Source: Arenibacter nanhaiticus
GTDB taxonomy: Bacteria > Bacteroidota > Bacteroidia > Flavobacteriales > Flavobacteriaceae
Length of the DNA stretch: 64,000 nucleotides
Direction: 5' to 3'
NCBI RefSeq assembly: GCF_900141935.1
Contig: NZ_FQYX01000007.1
Location: 62,001-126,000, forward strand
The notes beneath the pieces were generated by a model, which was not told where the DNA came from, ran no database searches, and saw only the letters and a list, made by a program, of their open reading frames with translations. Positions 1 through 8,359 of this stretch are shown here, piece after piece (positions within the stretch are counted from its first letter, which is position 1; each line of letters opens with the position of its first letter). A program made the translations under genes and the position numbers.

Positions 1-117
1 ACTTCCTATTCGGGAATAGATCCTGAAATTTCTGGTGGTACTGTTAATTTTGGAATCGATGAAGGCGCCTATCCAAATCAAAGACAATTGTTATTTGGGG
101 TAAATGTTATTTTTTAA
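1..117 (+). CDS. SusC/RagA-type TonB-dependent receptor, C-terminal end only
   Basis: The window opens inside a reading frame that runs to a TAA at 115-117 and encodes the last 38 residues of a protein. The end reads ...QLLFGVNVIF, alternating hydrophobic residues and finishing in an aromatic residue, as in the last beta strand of an outer-membrane barrel. A SusD-type lipoprotein starts 26 bp later, and SusC-type receptors almost always precede their SusD partner directly. I infer that this is the SusC half of a SusCD nutrient importer. Nothing upstream can be seen, so the substrate is unknown. Confidence 0.75.
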   Translation, partial: TSYSGIDPEISGGTVNFGIDEGAYPNQRQLLFGVNVIF

Positions 118-142
118 TTAAAAGACTTATAAAGTAAAGTAT

Positions 143-1915
143 ATGAAAATTATCAAACATATCAGTAAACTATATATTCCTGTTTGTGCCCTATTGTTAA
201 CCAGTAGTTGTGCCGATAGCTTTTTAGAACAACCTGCTTTAGGAGCTTTAAGTGAGGATGTTATTGCCAACCAAGACGGCGTAGAGAAATTATTGATTGG
301 TGCATATGCTGCTTTGGACGGCCAAGGACTTGGTGGTGGTGGTGCTTGGGAAGCAGCACCGGACAATTGGGTATATGGTACCGTAGCAGGAGGGGAAGCT
401 AGCAAGGGAAGTTTTGGAGGCGACCAGCCGGCAATAGATCAAATAGTCAAGTTTATTTCCAATCCTTCTAACGGTTATTATAACACCAAATGGAAGGCAG
501 CCTATGAAGGCGTTAAACGGGCTAATAATACTTTGAGATTATTGGAAAAAGCCACAGAAATTACTGTAGAAGATCGTGAGAATATCGCGGGTCAGGCACG
601 TTTTCTAAGAGGGCATTATTATTTTGAATTGAAGAAAATGTTTAATATGGTGCCATGGGTCGATGAAACTACAGAAGATCCAAAACAACCCAATAATGTA
701 GATATTTGGCCTAATATCGAGGCGGATTTTCAATTTGCATACGAGAATTTGCCCGCGACACAAGGGGAATTTGCTAGGGCCAATAAATGGGCAGCTGCAG
801 CCTATTTAGGCAAAACATATCTATATCAAAAGAAATTTACCGAGGCCAAAGATGTTTTTACGGATGTCATTAATCTAGGAGTAAATTCGGCAGGGGAAAA
901 GTACGCCCTTATGGACACCTTTAAGGATAATTTTGATGCCGCATTTGAAAATAATTCTGAAACTGTTTTCGATATTCAAATGGTCGCTAACGATGGTACT
1001 GGAAGTATAGCGAATGCCAATCAGGGTGGAATGCTGAATTTTCCTTATAACAGTCCATTTAGATGTTGTGGATTCTTTCAGCCTTCTCAAGATTTGGTGA
1101 ACTCCTTTAAAACGGACCCGATTACAGGCAAGCCTTATGTGAATAACTACAATCAGAATCCGGTTAAAAGCGATATGGGGGTCACCAGTAGTGAACCTTT
1201 TACACCGTATACAGGAACCTTAGATCCTAGGCTCGACTGGACGGTAGGTAGAAGAGGTATTCCTTACCATGATTGGGGGCACCATCCTGGTGCAGCTTGG
1301 ATAAGAGAACAAACTTATGGTGGTCCTTATGCCCCAAAAAAGAATGTTTATAGACAAGCTACTCAAGATCAATATGCAGATCAAAGCTCCTGGGCGCCTG
1401 GAACGGCTCTTAACGTAAGGGTAATACGTTTTGCCGATGTGTTATTAATGGCAGCTGAGGCTGAGGCACAAGCGGGTAGTTTGTCCCTAGCCTTGGAATA
1501 TGTAAACCGCGTTAGGAATAGGGCGGCCAATCCCGATGGTTTTTTAAAGAAATATTTAGATGAGTCAGACCCTGTAGCCGGATTTGATCCATCCCAAAAT
1601 GCGGCTAATTACGTTATTGAACCTTATGGTCTGGTCGACTTTGCTACTCCCGAGATGGCTTTAGAGAAAATCTATTTCGAACGCAAGTTAGAATTAGCCA
1701 TGGAAGGTCATCGATTCTTCGATTTAGTGCGATGGGGAATTGCCCAGGAAACGTTAAACGCCTATTTTGAATATCAAGGCAATATTACAACGGACGTAAG
1801 AGGTGGTAAGTTTATTCCGGGAAAAAACGAATACTACCCTATACCACAAGCACAGATAGATCTAAGTGTAGATGCTAGTGGAACGCCTACCTTAAAACAA
1901 AATCCTGGTTACTGA
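143..1915 (+). CDS. RagB/SusD family nutrient-uptake outer-membrane lipoprotein
   Basis: This 590-residue protein is the surface lid that hands a substrate, usually a glycan or peptide, to the SusC channel encoded just upstream. A lipoprotein signal ends at TSSC with the acylated Cys at residue 23. Family hallmarks follow: an ARFLRGHYYFEL helix near residue 155, TPR-like helices to about 260, the ADVLLMAAEAEAQ helix near 440, and the C-terminal ERKLELAMEGHRFFDLVRWG motif. Length is normal for the family. The 26 bp gap to the receptor implies one transcript, which appears to end at the hairpin near 1943. No carbohydrate-active enzyme lies nearby, so the ligand cannot be predicted. Confidence 0.93.
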   Translation: MKIIKHISKLYIPVCALLLTSSCADSFLEQPALGALSEDVIANQDGVEKLLIGAYAALDGQGLGGGGAWEAAPDNWVYGTVAGGEASKGSFGGDQPAIDQIVKFISNPSNGYYNTKWKAAYEGVKRANNTLRLLEKATEITVEDRENIAGQARFLRGHYYFELKKMFNMVPWVDETTEDPKQPNNVDIWPNIEADFQFAYENLPATQGEFARANKWAAAAYLGKTYLYQKKFTEAKDVFTDVINLGVNSAGEKYALMDTFKDNFDAAFENNSETVFDIQMVANDGTGSIANANQGGMLNFPYNSPFRCCGFFQPSQDLVNSFKTDPITGKPYVNNYNQNPVKSDMGVTSSEPFTPYTGTLDPRLDWTVGRRGIPYHDWGHHPGAAWIREQTYGGPYAPKKNVYRQATQDQYADQSSWAPGTALNVRVIRFADVLLMAAEAEAQAGSLSLALEYVNRVRNRAANPDGFLKKYLDESDPVAGFDPSQNAANYVIEPYGLVDFATPEMALEKIYFERKLELAMEGHRFFDLVRWGIAQETLNAYFEYQGNITTDVRGGKFIPGKNEYYPIPQAQIDLSVDASGTPTLKQNPGY

Positions 1916-1942
1916 GATTTAAAATTCTGAGTCTTATTTAAG

Positions 1943-1979
1943 AAGGAACCATTCTATGATTGGAATGGTTCCTTTTTTT
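1943..1979 (+). terminator. Intrinsic terminator after the first SusCD pair
   Basis: A perfect 12-bp stem, AAGGAACCATTC (1943-1954) and GAATGGTTCCTT (1963-1974), has an 8-nt loop and is followed by a run of T to 1979. It sits 28 bp after the SusD stop codon and should end that transcript. Confidence 0.85.
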
Positions 1980-2107
1980 ATGTTATTACCCCCTGTTTTT
2001 GAGAGCAATTGTAAGCCATGAATTTTAGTAATGAGGGGATTATCTACATATTTTGTAATTTAAAGTCAAATTGTGTTGGGGTAAGCGATTATTATTATCT
2101 TTAGATA

Positions 2108-2806
2108 ATGCAGCCAAAACCAACCTATATACCTATTAAAAATTGGTCTTCTGATGATAAGCCAAGGGAGAAATTATTGCTGAAAAGCAAGGATGTCCTT
2201 TCGGATGCCGAATTAATAGCGATTCTAATTGGTTCTGGAAGTCGAAACGAAAGTGCTGTAACTTTGGCAAAACGCATTTTAGCATTGGTGCAAAACGACC
2301 TTAACGATTTGGGAAAACTCTCCGTAAAACAACTCATGCAGTTTAAAGGGATAGGAGAAGCTAAGGCAGTGACCATTGCAGCAGCCTTGGAAATAGGAAG
2401 AAGGCGTAGAGAGGAGGATGCTAAAAAGATTGTAGCGATTAAAGAGAGCAGGGATGTTTTTGAATTGTTACATCCTAAGATCGGCGATTTGTCGCATGAA
2501 GAATTCTGGGTAGTTTATCTGAACAATGCCAATACGGTGCTTTTTATGGGGCAATTGAGCAAAGGGGGAATTACAGGGACCTTGGTCGATGTGCGCTTGG
2601 TGCTCAAACAAGCCTTGGAGCTAGGGGCCGTAGGTTTAATATTAGCACATAACCATCCTTCGGGAACCTTAAAGCCTAGCGTAGCAGACAAGCAGATTAC
2701 CGTTAAATTAAAAACAGCTTCCCAAGTACTCGATATAAAAGTATTGGACCATTTGATCATTACTCAGAAAGAATATTTTAGCTTTGCAGATGAACATATC
2801 CTTTAA
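2108..2806 (+). CDS. radC: RadC family JAMM-domain protein (UPF0758)
   Basis: The 232-residue protein has an N-terminal helix-hairpin-helix-like segment (residues 20-90, with KGIGEAKA) and a C-terminal JAMM metalloprotease-like domain. The metal-binding signature HNHPSG...D is intact (about residues 178-192), as is the upstream glutamate in HEEFWVVYLN. RadC is named for DNA repair but its biochemical activity is unsettled; JAMM domains usually cleave isopeptide or peptide bonds. It stands alone after a terminator. A TATCTTTA box lies at 2096-2103 with a TTG 17 bp upstream. That places transcription start almost at the ATG, so the mRNA may be leaderless. Confidence 0.93.
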   Translation: MQPKPTYIPIKNWSSDDKPREKLLLKSKDVLSDAELIAILIGSGSRNESAVTLAKRILALVQNDLNDLGKLSVKQLMQFKGIGEAKAVTIAAALEIGRRRREEDAKKIVAIKESRDVFELLHPKIGDLSHEEFWVVYLNNANTVLFMGQLSKGGITGTLVDVRLVLKQALELGAVGLILAHNHPSGTLKPSVADKQITVKLKTASQVLDIKVLDHLIITQKEYFSFADEHIL

Positions 2807-2909
2807 AAAGAAACACATAACAAAGGTAGCTCCCCAAAAGTGAGAAGTAAACATAGGCTGTAAACCTTTTGGTTTTTACCCTATATTATAATTTAGACGC
2901 CAAGGTTTT

Positions 2910-4205
2910 ATGTTATTAATATATACCCACAAAATTACCTCGAGGTTTACGTATGTTATGCGACATATATTTACCAAGGTTTTAGGGATAGAAATTACCT
3001 ATACTACCAAGGTAGAAGATTTTATAAAGCATTCCGGACCAAAAATTACCTATACCAAACAGCCCTTACAAAACGAATTCTTTGTCCGTAGCAATGATTT
3101 ACTTTTTGAGCAAGGGATTAACGATTTGCAAATTCACGTTTCGGATTGGGAAGGGACACCATGTTTTTTTGCCGCTGGTGACCGCAGCAGTTTGCCCTTC
3201 GATATTTTTTCTGCCAGTTTTTATCTGCTGAGCCGCTATGAGGAGTATTTGCCGCATGTAAAAGATATGCATGGTCGGTTTTCGCCTAAAGATAGTTTGG
3301 CCTATCAAAATAAATTTTTACAAAGACCAGTGGTCGATATATGGGCCTATAAGTTATTGGAAAAATTAAAGGACCGGTTTAAGAAACTGGAATATAAACT
3401 GAAGCCCTATCAGTATACTTCGGTGATAGATGTAACTACCTCCCATAGTTTTTCCCATAGAGGATTGGTAAGGGGGTTGGGGGGGCTCCTGCTAGATTTG
3501 GCCTCCTTGCGTATAAAACGGGTTTTTCAGCGGATTGCCGTTTGGGCAAATGTAAAAAAAGACCCTTATGATAATTTCTTCGAGCTATTGGCCGCCCATA
3601 AAAAATATAATATCAAAGGGATGTTCTTTTTTCAGTTTGCGGAGTATTCTACCTACGACAAAAATGTATCTCCAAATAATAATCAGTTCAAACACCTTAT
3701 TAAATCGGTTGCCGATTATAATATCGTAGCGCTGTCATGCTCCTATAGTTCCTTTAACGATTTGAGCTTGCTGCAGCAAGAAAAAAAGAACTTGTCCAAT
3801 GTTATTCATAGACCGATTAATAATTGTCGGTTACGGTATAATAGGGTAGATGTACCTTTGACATACAGAGATTTGATAGATGCCGGGTTTACGGATGATT
3901 ACACCATGGGGTATAGCCATGAAATAGGGTTTAGGGCGGGCACATGTATCCCTTTTTATTTATATGATATTACCTTGGAAGTACAGCAGCCCATTAAAAT
4001 ACATCCTTTTGCGGTGCACGATTACGGCTTGTTAAAATACCAAAATAAAGCGGATGCACTTTTGGCTGTAAGTTCCTTGTACAAGGAGGTTAAAAAGGTC
4101 AATGGCAAATTTATTACGGTATTTTCCAATGAACTTTTAGGGGGCGATGGTACCGTAGAATGGAAAGAATTATATACGAATGTAATAGAAAAAGTACATG
4201 TATAA
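2910..4205 (+). CDS. Polysaccharide deacetylase-like protein with degenerate active-site motifs
   Basis: The 431-residue protein resembles the Bacteroidota family that joins an N-terminal domain (DUF7033 type, about residues 20-160) to a NodB-like deacetylase barrel (about 165-430). Recognisable blocks are the DAGFTDDYTMGYSHEIGFRAGT segment (residues 324-345, as two adjoining stretches) and SSLPFDIFSASFYLLSRYEEY. Where I expect metal ligands the sequence deviates: IDVTTSHSF at 173-181 instead of an Asp-x-Asp type motif, and ALSCSY near 274-279 instead of an HPSY-like motif. It may therefore be inactive or altered. No signal peptide is seen. It overlaps the downstream phosphatase gene by 8 bp, implying translational coupling. 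Confidence 0.72.
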   Translation: MLLIYTHKITSRFTYVMRHIFTKVLGIEITYTTKVEDFIKHSGPKITYTKQPLQNEFFVRSNDLLFEQGINDLQIHVSDWEGTPCFFAAGDRSSLPFDIFSASFYLLSRYEEYLPHVKDMHGRFSPKDSLAYQNKFLQRPVVDIWAYKLLEKLKDRFKKLEYKLKPYQYTSVIDVTTSHSFSHRGLVRGLGGLLLDLASLRIKRVFQRIAVWANVKKDPYDNFFELLAAHKKYNIKGMFFFQFAEYSTYDKNVSPNNNQFKHLIKSVADYNIVALSCSYSSFNDLSLLQQEKKNLSNVIHRPINNCRLRYNRVDVPLTYRDLIDAGFTDDYTMGYSHEIGFRAGTCIPFYLYDITLEVQQPIKIHPFAVHDYGLLKYQNKADALLAVSSLYKEVKKVNGKFITVFSNELLGGDGTVEWKELYTNVIEKVHV

Positions 4206-4887
4206 AGAAACAGTTACCGATGTGTTTTTTGATTTGGATCATACCCTTTGGGATTTTGAAAAGAACTCTGCCTTGACCTTTGAGAAAATTCTCTCCGAAA
4301 ATTCCGTGCAAATTGCCCTGGACGATTTTCTTAAGGTATATGTGCCCCTAAATATGGATTTTTGGAAATTGTTCAGGGAAGGAAAAATAACAAAGGAGGA
4401 GCTGCGTTATCAAAGATTAAAAACTACCTTTGTGCGCTTGGGATATGCAGTGTCCGATGAACTTATATTTCGACTGTCCGAACAGTATATAGCTTATTTG
4501 TCGAGCTATAACCATCTGTTTCCTAATGCAATACATATTTTAAACTATCTGAAACCCTCCTATAAGCTTCATATTATTACCAATGGCTTTCAGGAGGTGC
4601 AGGATAAAAAGTTGCGTAATGCCAATATTGATAGCTTTTTTGGGCAGGTTGTAAATTCGGAAATGGCGGGCGTAAAGAAACCCGATCCGCTAATTTTTAA
4701 AATAGCCCTGCAAAGAGCCAATGCCCTGCCGGAAAGATCTATGATGATAGGGGATAGTATAGAAGCCGATATTCTGGGCGCCAAGGCGGTGGGGTTTCAT
4801 ACCCTTCACTTTAATGCCCATAAGGAACCGGCTCATGGATATTGTGATATGATTCACGATCTGGAGGAAATAAAAACCTATTTATGA
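4198..4887 (+). CDS. yjjG: YjjG family noncanonical pyrimidine nucleotidase (HAD superfamily)
   Basis: This 229-residue HAD hydrolase shows all four motifs: DLDHTLWDF (nucleophile Asp12, acid Asp14), IITNG near residue 125, the lysine in VKKPDPLIF near 160, and GDSIEADILGA near 184. The helical cap between motifs I and II fits the YjjG group, which dephosphorylates non-canonical or surplus pyrimidine nucleotides and cleans the nucleotide pool. It is cytosolic. It overlaps the upstream deacetylase-like gene by 8 bp; I recall this pairing in many Flavobacteriaceae, but why the two travel together is not known to me. Confidence 0.88.
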   Translation: MYKETVTDVFFDLDHTLWDFEKNSALTFEKILSENSVQIALDDFLKVYVPLNMDFWKLFREGKITKEELRYQRLKTTFVRLGYAVSDELIFRLSEQYIAYLSSYNHLFPNAIHILNYLKPSYKLHIITNGFQEVQDKKLRNANIDSFFGQVVNSEMAGVKKPDPLIFKIALQRANALPERSMMIGDSIEADILGAKAVGFHTLHFNAHKEPAHGYCDMIHDLEEIKTYL

Positions 4888-4961
4888 GGTTGCAGCTTGT
4901 AACGGACAGTTAGCTTAAATTCTATTAATATCTTAGGATTGGCTACTTATATTTATTGAGG

Positions 4962-5510
4962 ATGAAAAGGATTTTAAAAATAGTAATGATATTGGCCCTA
5001 ATGACGAGTGGGCTGTCATGCGTAGAACGTCAGGATTTTGATCAGTATCAAGATTTGGATATAATTCCAAAGGTGCCGGCCAGCCTTTTGTATTATGAAG
5101 TTTCTGAAACGGCCCTTAATAACGCTCCCATCGGGGTACCCTTTAGTGAGGACTACAATTTTGACGCTTTTAATGAAGATTTTATTGCCGACAGAATAAT
5201 AGAAGGCAGTATTGCTTACGAAATTGTAAACACCACCTCTAAGCCTGTTGATATTGTGGTGACTTTTTTGGATGAAAACGATCGAGAATTGGATTTTACA
5301 GATTTCTCGGTAGCAGCGGCAACCTCTGAACCATTCGTTTTGGAGAAAACCGTAGCGTATAATCAAGCCGATACCCAAAGGGTTGTAAAAAACATTTCCA
5401 GTATCAGAATAAGAGTAATAAACCGTGGCGACAATACTAGCCAGTCGTCTCTTAAGGATCCTAAAGTAATTTTTAAATCCAGTGCGGAATTCAAAGTTCG
5501 ATTAAAATAA
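4962..5510 (+). CDS. Small lipoprotein of unknown function
   Basis: An ATG at 4962 gives a 182-residue protein with a lipoprotein signal ending LMTSGLSC, acylated Cys at residue 20. An in-frame TTG 6 bp upstream is possible but less likely. The mature part is beta-rich (YEIVNTTSKPVDIVVTFLDEND near residue 85), suggesting an immunoglobulin-like sandwich, and the tail is KFKVRLK-like and basic. The gene ends 2 bp before the next one, which encodes a predicted outer-membrane barrel, so the two probably act together at the outer membrane. I do not recognise the family. Confidence 0.8.
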   Translation: MKRILKIVMILALMTSGLSCVERQDFDQYQDLDIIPKVPASLLYYEVSETALNNAPIGVPFSEDYNFDAFNEDFIADRIIEGSIAYEIVNTTSKPVDIVVTFLDENDRELDFTDFSVAAATSEPFVLEKTVAYNQADTQRVVKNISSIRIRVINRGDNTSQSSLKDPKVIFKSSAEFKVRLK

Positions 5511-5512
5511 AA

Positions 5513-6943
5513 ATGTATAGATTCCTTTTCTTTTTCACTTTGTTATGTGGCAGTTTTATCAATGCCCAAAACAAAGAACTTCTTTACGATTTTACCGATA
5601 TTCCACAAGCCTTGTTGCTCAATCCAGGAATGCAGACAGATTTTCAATGGTATGCCGGTATCCCCGGGGTATCCGGAATTTCTTTTCAGGCCGGCTCTAG
5701 TGGGGTAACCGTAAACGATCTTTTTGCAGAAGATGGTATAGATTTTAATCAAAAGGTGAGGGAACGGCTTATACATGGGGTGAGCAGCCGGGACGACCTT
5801 AGCGGTACTTATCAGATAGAACTTTTGAGCGGTGGTTTTAGGGGGAGGAACCCGACGAATTTTTATTCCTTCGGAATTTATAATGAAGGCGATGCTATTG
5901 GGTATTGGTTTAAGGATTATGCCATACTTGGTTTTGAAGGGAATGCAGATTATATCGGAGATAAATTTAATTTAGGGCACCTTAAGACCCGAGGGGAAAT
6001 ATTGAATGTTTTTCATTTTGGGATCAATAAAAAGGTCAATAGGGAATTGACCCTGGGAGGACGAGCCAAAATATATTCCAGTGCCGTGAACTTTTCCTCT
6101 ACTAAAAATCGTGGCTATTACATAACAGAGAAGGGCGAGAATAACCTTTTGGCCAATACCATAGATGCCGATATGGAGTTTAGATCCTCGGGGATGGAAG
6201 AGATTTACAGAGCCTTTGATGAGGATAGGGATCGAATACCGGGGATTTTAACCAAACGGTTATTTTTTGGAGGCAATCTAGGGGTAGGCGTAGATTTTGG
6301 TTTTTCTTATCAGCTCAATGCGCAAACTGTAGTGACCGGTAGTGTTTTAGACTTGGGCTTTATTTATAATAGCAGCAATGTTCGTAATTATACCTTAAAA
6401 GGGCAGGCTACTGTAGAGGGTGTTGAGGTTGTTTTGCCCGATGCCTTTGCCCCTAATGATACTGACTTTTGGAAGGAATTGGTCGATAAGGTAGAAAAAC
6501 TGGTACCCTTTAATCAAAACAGGCAGGGGTATATTTCTTTTAGGCCAACCAAGCTATATGGATCCCTTCGCTATAACTTTGGCAAAGCCTTGCCTTCTCG
6601 GGAAAACTGTGGGTGCGATTACAGATATGCTAGCTATCGGGGGGTAGAGAGGTATGTAAACGCTGTAGGGGCCCAACTTTACGCGATCAATAGACCAAGA
6701 GGACCGCAAGCAGCGCTTACCGCTTTTTATATGCGTAGATTAGGGAATTCCCTGGCACTAAAGACCACCTACACGATCGATAAGTTTTCCTTTTCCAATA
6801 TCGGATTAGGGCTGAATGTACAAGCAGGTCCCGTAAACTTTTACGTTATGGCCGATAATCTTCTGGCCTTGGAAAATCTAGCAGATAGCCACTACACTTC
6901 TTTTCAGTTAGGATTAAATATCATAACTTGGGGCAAGAAATAA
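5513..6943 (+). CDS. DUF5723-like outer-membrane beta-barrel protein
   Basis: The 476-residue protein begins with a Sec signal (FFFTLLCGSFINAQ, cleavage near residue 19) and then runs as alternating hydrophobic strands, ending QLGLNIITWGKK. The opening IPQALLLNPGM matches my memory of DUF5723 proteins, a Bacteroidota family of uncharacterised predicted barrels resembling PorV/FadL-type proteins. A short Cys-containing motif, ENCGCDYRY, near residue 364 could bind metal or form a disulfide. It lies between a lipoprotein gene (2 bp gap) and a secreted-protein gene (31 bp gap). Function is unknown. Confidence 0.75.
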   Translation: MYRFLFFFTLLCGSFINAQNKELLYDFTDIPQALLLNPGMQTDFQWYAGIPGVSGISFQAGSSGVTVNDLFAEDGIDFNQKVRERLIHGVSSRDDLSGTYQIELLSGGFRGRNPTNFYSFGIYNEGDAIGYWFKDYAILGFEGNADYIGDKFNLGHLKTRGEILNVFHFGINKKVNRELTLGGRAKIYSSAVNFSSTKNRGYYITEKGENNLLANTIDADMEFRSSGMEEIYRAFDEDRDRIPGILTKRLFFGGNLGVGVDFGFSYQLNAQTVVTGSVLDLGFIYNSSNVRNYTLKGQATVEGVEVVLPDAFAPNDTDFWKELVDKVEKLVPFNQNRQGYISFRPTKLYGSLRYNFGKALPSRENCGCDYRYASYRGVERYVNAVGAQLYAINRPRGPQAALTAFYMRRLGNSLALKTTYTIDKFSFSNIGLGLNVQAGPVNFYVMADNLLALENLADSHYTSFQLGLNIITWGKK

Positions 6944-6945
6944 AT

Positions 6946-6960
6946 GAGACCTTAGGTCTC
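6946..6960. other. Short near-perfect palindrome between two envelope genes
   Basis: GAGACCT T AGGTCTC is a 15-nt inverted repeat with one central base. It lies 3 bp after the stop codon of the barrel protein and 14 bp before the next ATG. As RNA it forms a short hairpin without a T run, so it is more likely a processing or stability element than a terminator. Confidence 0.4.
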
Positions 6961-6974
6961 GATAAGCGATTTGT

Positions 6975-7853
6975 ATGAAAAATATTATAGTATCCCTTTT
7001 TTTTATTTTCAGTTATTACGGGATGTCACAATCTAAAATAAATAATTATAAGTATATCATTGTTCCCGCAAAATTTGAGGCCTTTAAATCCGAGAACCAG
7101 TACTTAACAAGTACCCTGATGAAACAGCTTTTTGTAGAAAATGGATTTACTGCGGTCTATGACAATGATTTGCCAGAAGAACTGATGGTAGATCGTTGCA
7201 AAGGTTTGTTGGTTAGGTTGCTAGACGATTCCTCCTTGTTTACTACCAAGGTAAAACTGTCTTTAACGGACTGTGCCAATAAAGAAGTGTTTATTACGGG
7301 AGAAGGCAGGAGCAAGGAGAAGGAGTATAGGGCCGCTTATTCAGAGGCCATAAAAAACAGTTTTAAGGACATTGCAAATTTAAATTATGCATATACCCCA
7401 AAGGACAAAGATTCTAGGGTATCCATTAGTTTTAAAGACGATGTCGTTCGATTGCAAGACCCAGCTGAAAAGGACAAAGACATACGATTTGAAGATGCAG
7501 CTCAACATCAATCCGAAACTAATCAGCAGAAGGTAGTACAGCAAAAGGCAACCTTAGAGGAGCAATATTTTAAAAGTATGGAGCCTGTTTCTGCGGATCC
7601 TGCTTTGCATCACGTAAAACTTATAAAGGATACCGCGGTTTTATATGCCCAAAAAATTCCAAACGGATATCAATTGGTAGATAGTACTCCTAAAATTACC
7701 ATGAAGTTGTACCATACCAGTCTCATGAATTTTTATATCGCCAAAACGGAGCAGCAAGTTGATGGTATTGTGTATAAAAAGGGCGAGAAATGGATTTTTG
7801 AATATTATCAAGAAGAGGAGTTGATCAATAAGGAGTTGAATATCAAATTCTAA
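6975..7853 (+). CDS. Secreted protein of unknown function
   Basis: The 292-residue protein has an N-terminal signal (IIVSLFFIFSYYGMSQ, cleavage near residue 19). The first mature segment, KYIIVPAKFEAFKSENQYL with following LTSTLMKQLF, resembles periplasmic proteins of Bacteroidota that accompany outer-membrane barrels. Residues 180-205 are charged and Gln-rich, a likely linker, and the C-terminal half contains a small beta domain ending WIFEYYQEEELINKELNIKF. It is the last gene of the 4962-7853 cluster. No family name or function can be assigned. Confidence 0.75.
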   Translation: MKNIIVSLFFIFSYYGMSQSKINNYKYIIVPAKFEAFKSENQYLTSTLMKQLFVENGFTAVYDNDLPEELMVDRCKGLLVRLLDDSSLFTTKVKLSLTDCANKEVFITGEGRSKEKEYRAAYSEAIKNSFKDIANLNYAYTPKDKDSRVSISFKDDVVRLQDPAEKDKDIRFEDAAQHQSETNQQKVVQQKATLEEQYFKSMEPVSADPALHHVKLIKDTAVLYAQKIPNGYQLVDSTPKITMKLYHTSLMNFYIAKTEQQVDGIVYKKGEKWIFEYYQEEELINKELNIKF

Positions 7854-7992
7854 GAGCGGCTACAGGGACACTTGTGAACAATAAAGAACAGTGGTTTTAA
7901 TTGGTGAATGTCGCCTAACAAACCATTATCTTTTGTTTCTACTTTAATGCGGTTTGTCGGTCTTTATGGGTGCCAATTCCCTTGTTATATAT

Positions 7993-8084
7993 GGGCGTTA
8001 CCCTATCGGGTCGCTCTTTCCGCTGTATCTTTTTTAAAGGGCCCATGCCCTTTTAAAAAAGGATGCCGCTGCAATCCCTAACGC
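7993..8084 (+). repeat. Palindromic interspersed repeat, copy A (variant core)
   Basis: The unit starts GGGCGTT and ends GGATGCCGCTG..ATCCCTAACGC. Its ends are partly complementary (GCGTTA / TAACGC). The middle is a strong hairpin: TTTTTTAAAGGG (8030-8041) pairs with CCC TTTT AAAAAA (8048-8060) around the loop CCCATG. The same start and end occur in copies B and C, but the core differs, so conserved flanks surround a variable hairpin tip. Confidence 0.75.
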
Positions 8085-8132
8085 GGCATTCAATTAACAA
8101 TTAGCAGTAAACAGTTTTTAATGGAAAAAGTG

Positions 8133-8155
8133 GTCGATGCTATTCGGGCATCGAC
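8133..8155. repeat. Hairpin between repeat copies A and B
   Basis: GTCGATGC (8133-8140) and GCATCGAC (8148-8155) form a perfect 8-bp stem with a 7-nt loop. It lies in the spacer between two oppositely oriented palindromic repeats and has no T run. Confidence 0.55.
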
Positions 8156-8279
8156 ATTTTCAACTGCCCTGATTGGTGTTGAACATTTTGGACGTTTTTC
8201 ATGGATTATTGCTGCATTAATCAAATGCTATAATACCCCATTGGTTCATTGTTATATTTGTTAATTGGTACATGAACCT

Positions 8280-8359
8280 GCGTTAGGGACAGCGGCGGCA
8301 TCCCCGCAGCAGCGCAAGGGATATAGCCAATGGCCCGCCCGACGAAGGAGGGAACGCCC
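8280..8359 (-). repeat. Palindromic interspersed repeat, copy B
   Basis: Read on the minus strand it starts GGGCGTTCCCTCCTTCG and ends GGATGCCGCCGC..GTCCCTAACGC. By eye it matches copy C at 63922-64000 at all but about five or six positions, and shares both ends with copy A. Together with A it forms a head-to-head inverted pair whose outermost bases are GGGCGTT and AACGCCC. Confidence 0.85.

Noticed and set aside
1983-1992. ATTACCCCC upstream of radC, resembling the ATTACCCC operator repeats at 48857
   Set aside because: A single copy far from any related gene; expected by chance in this composition.
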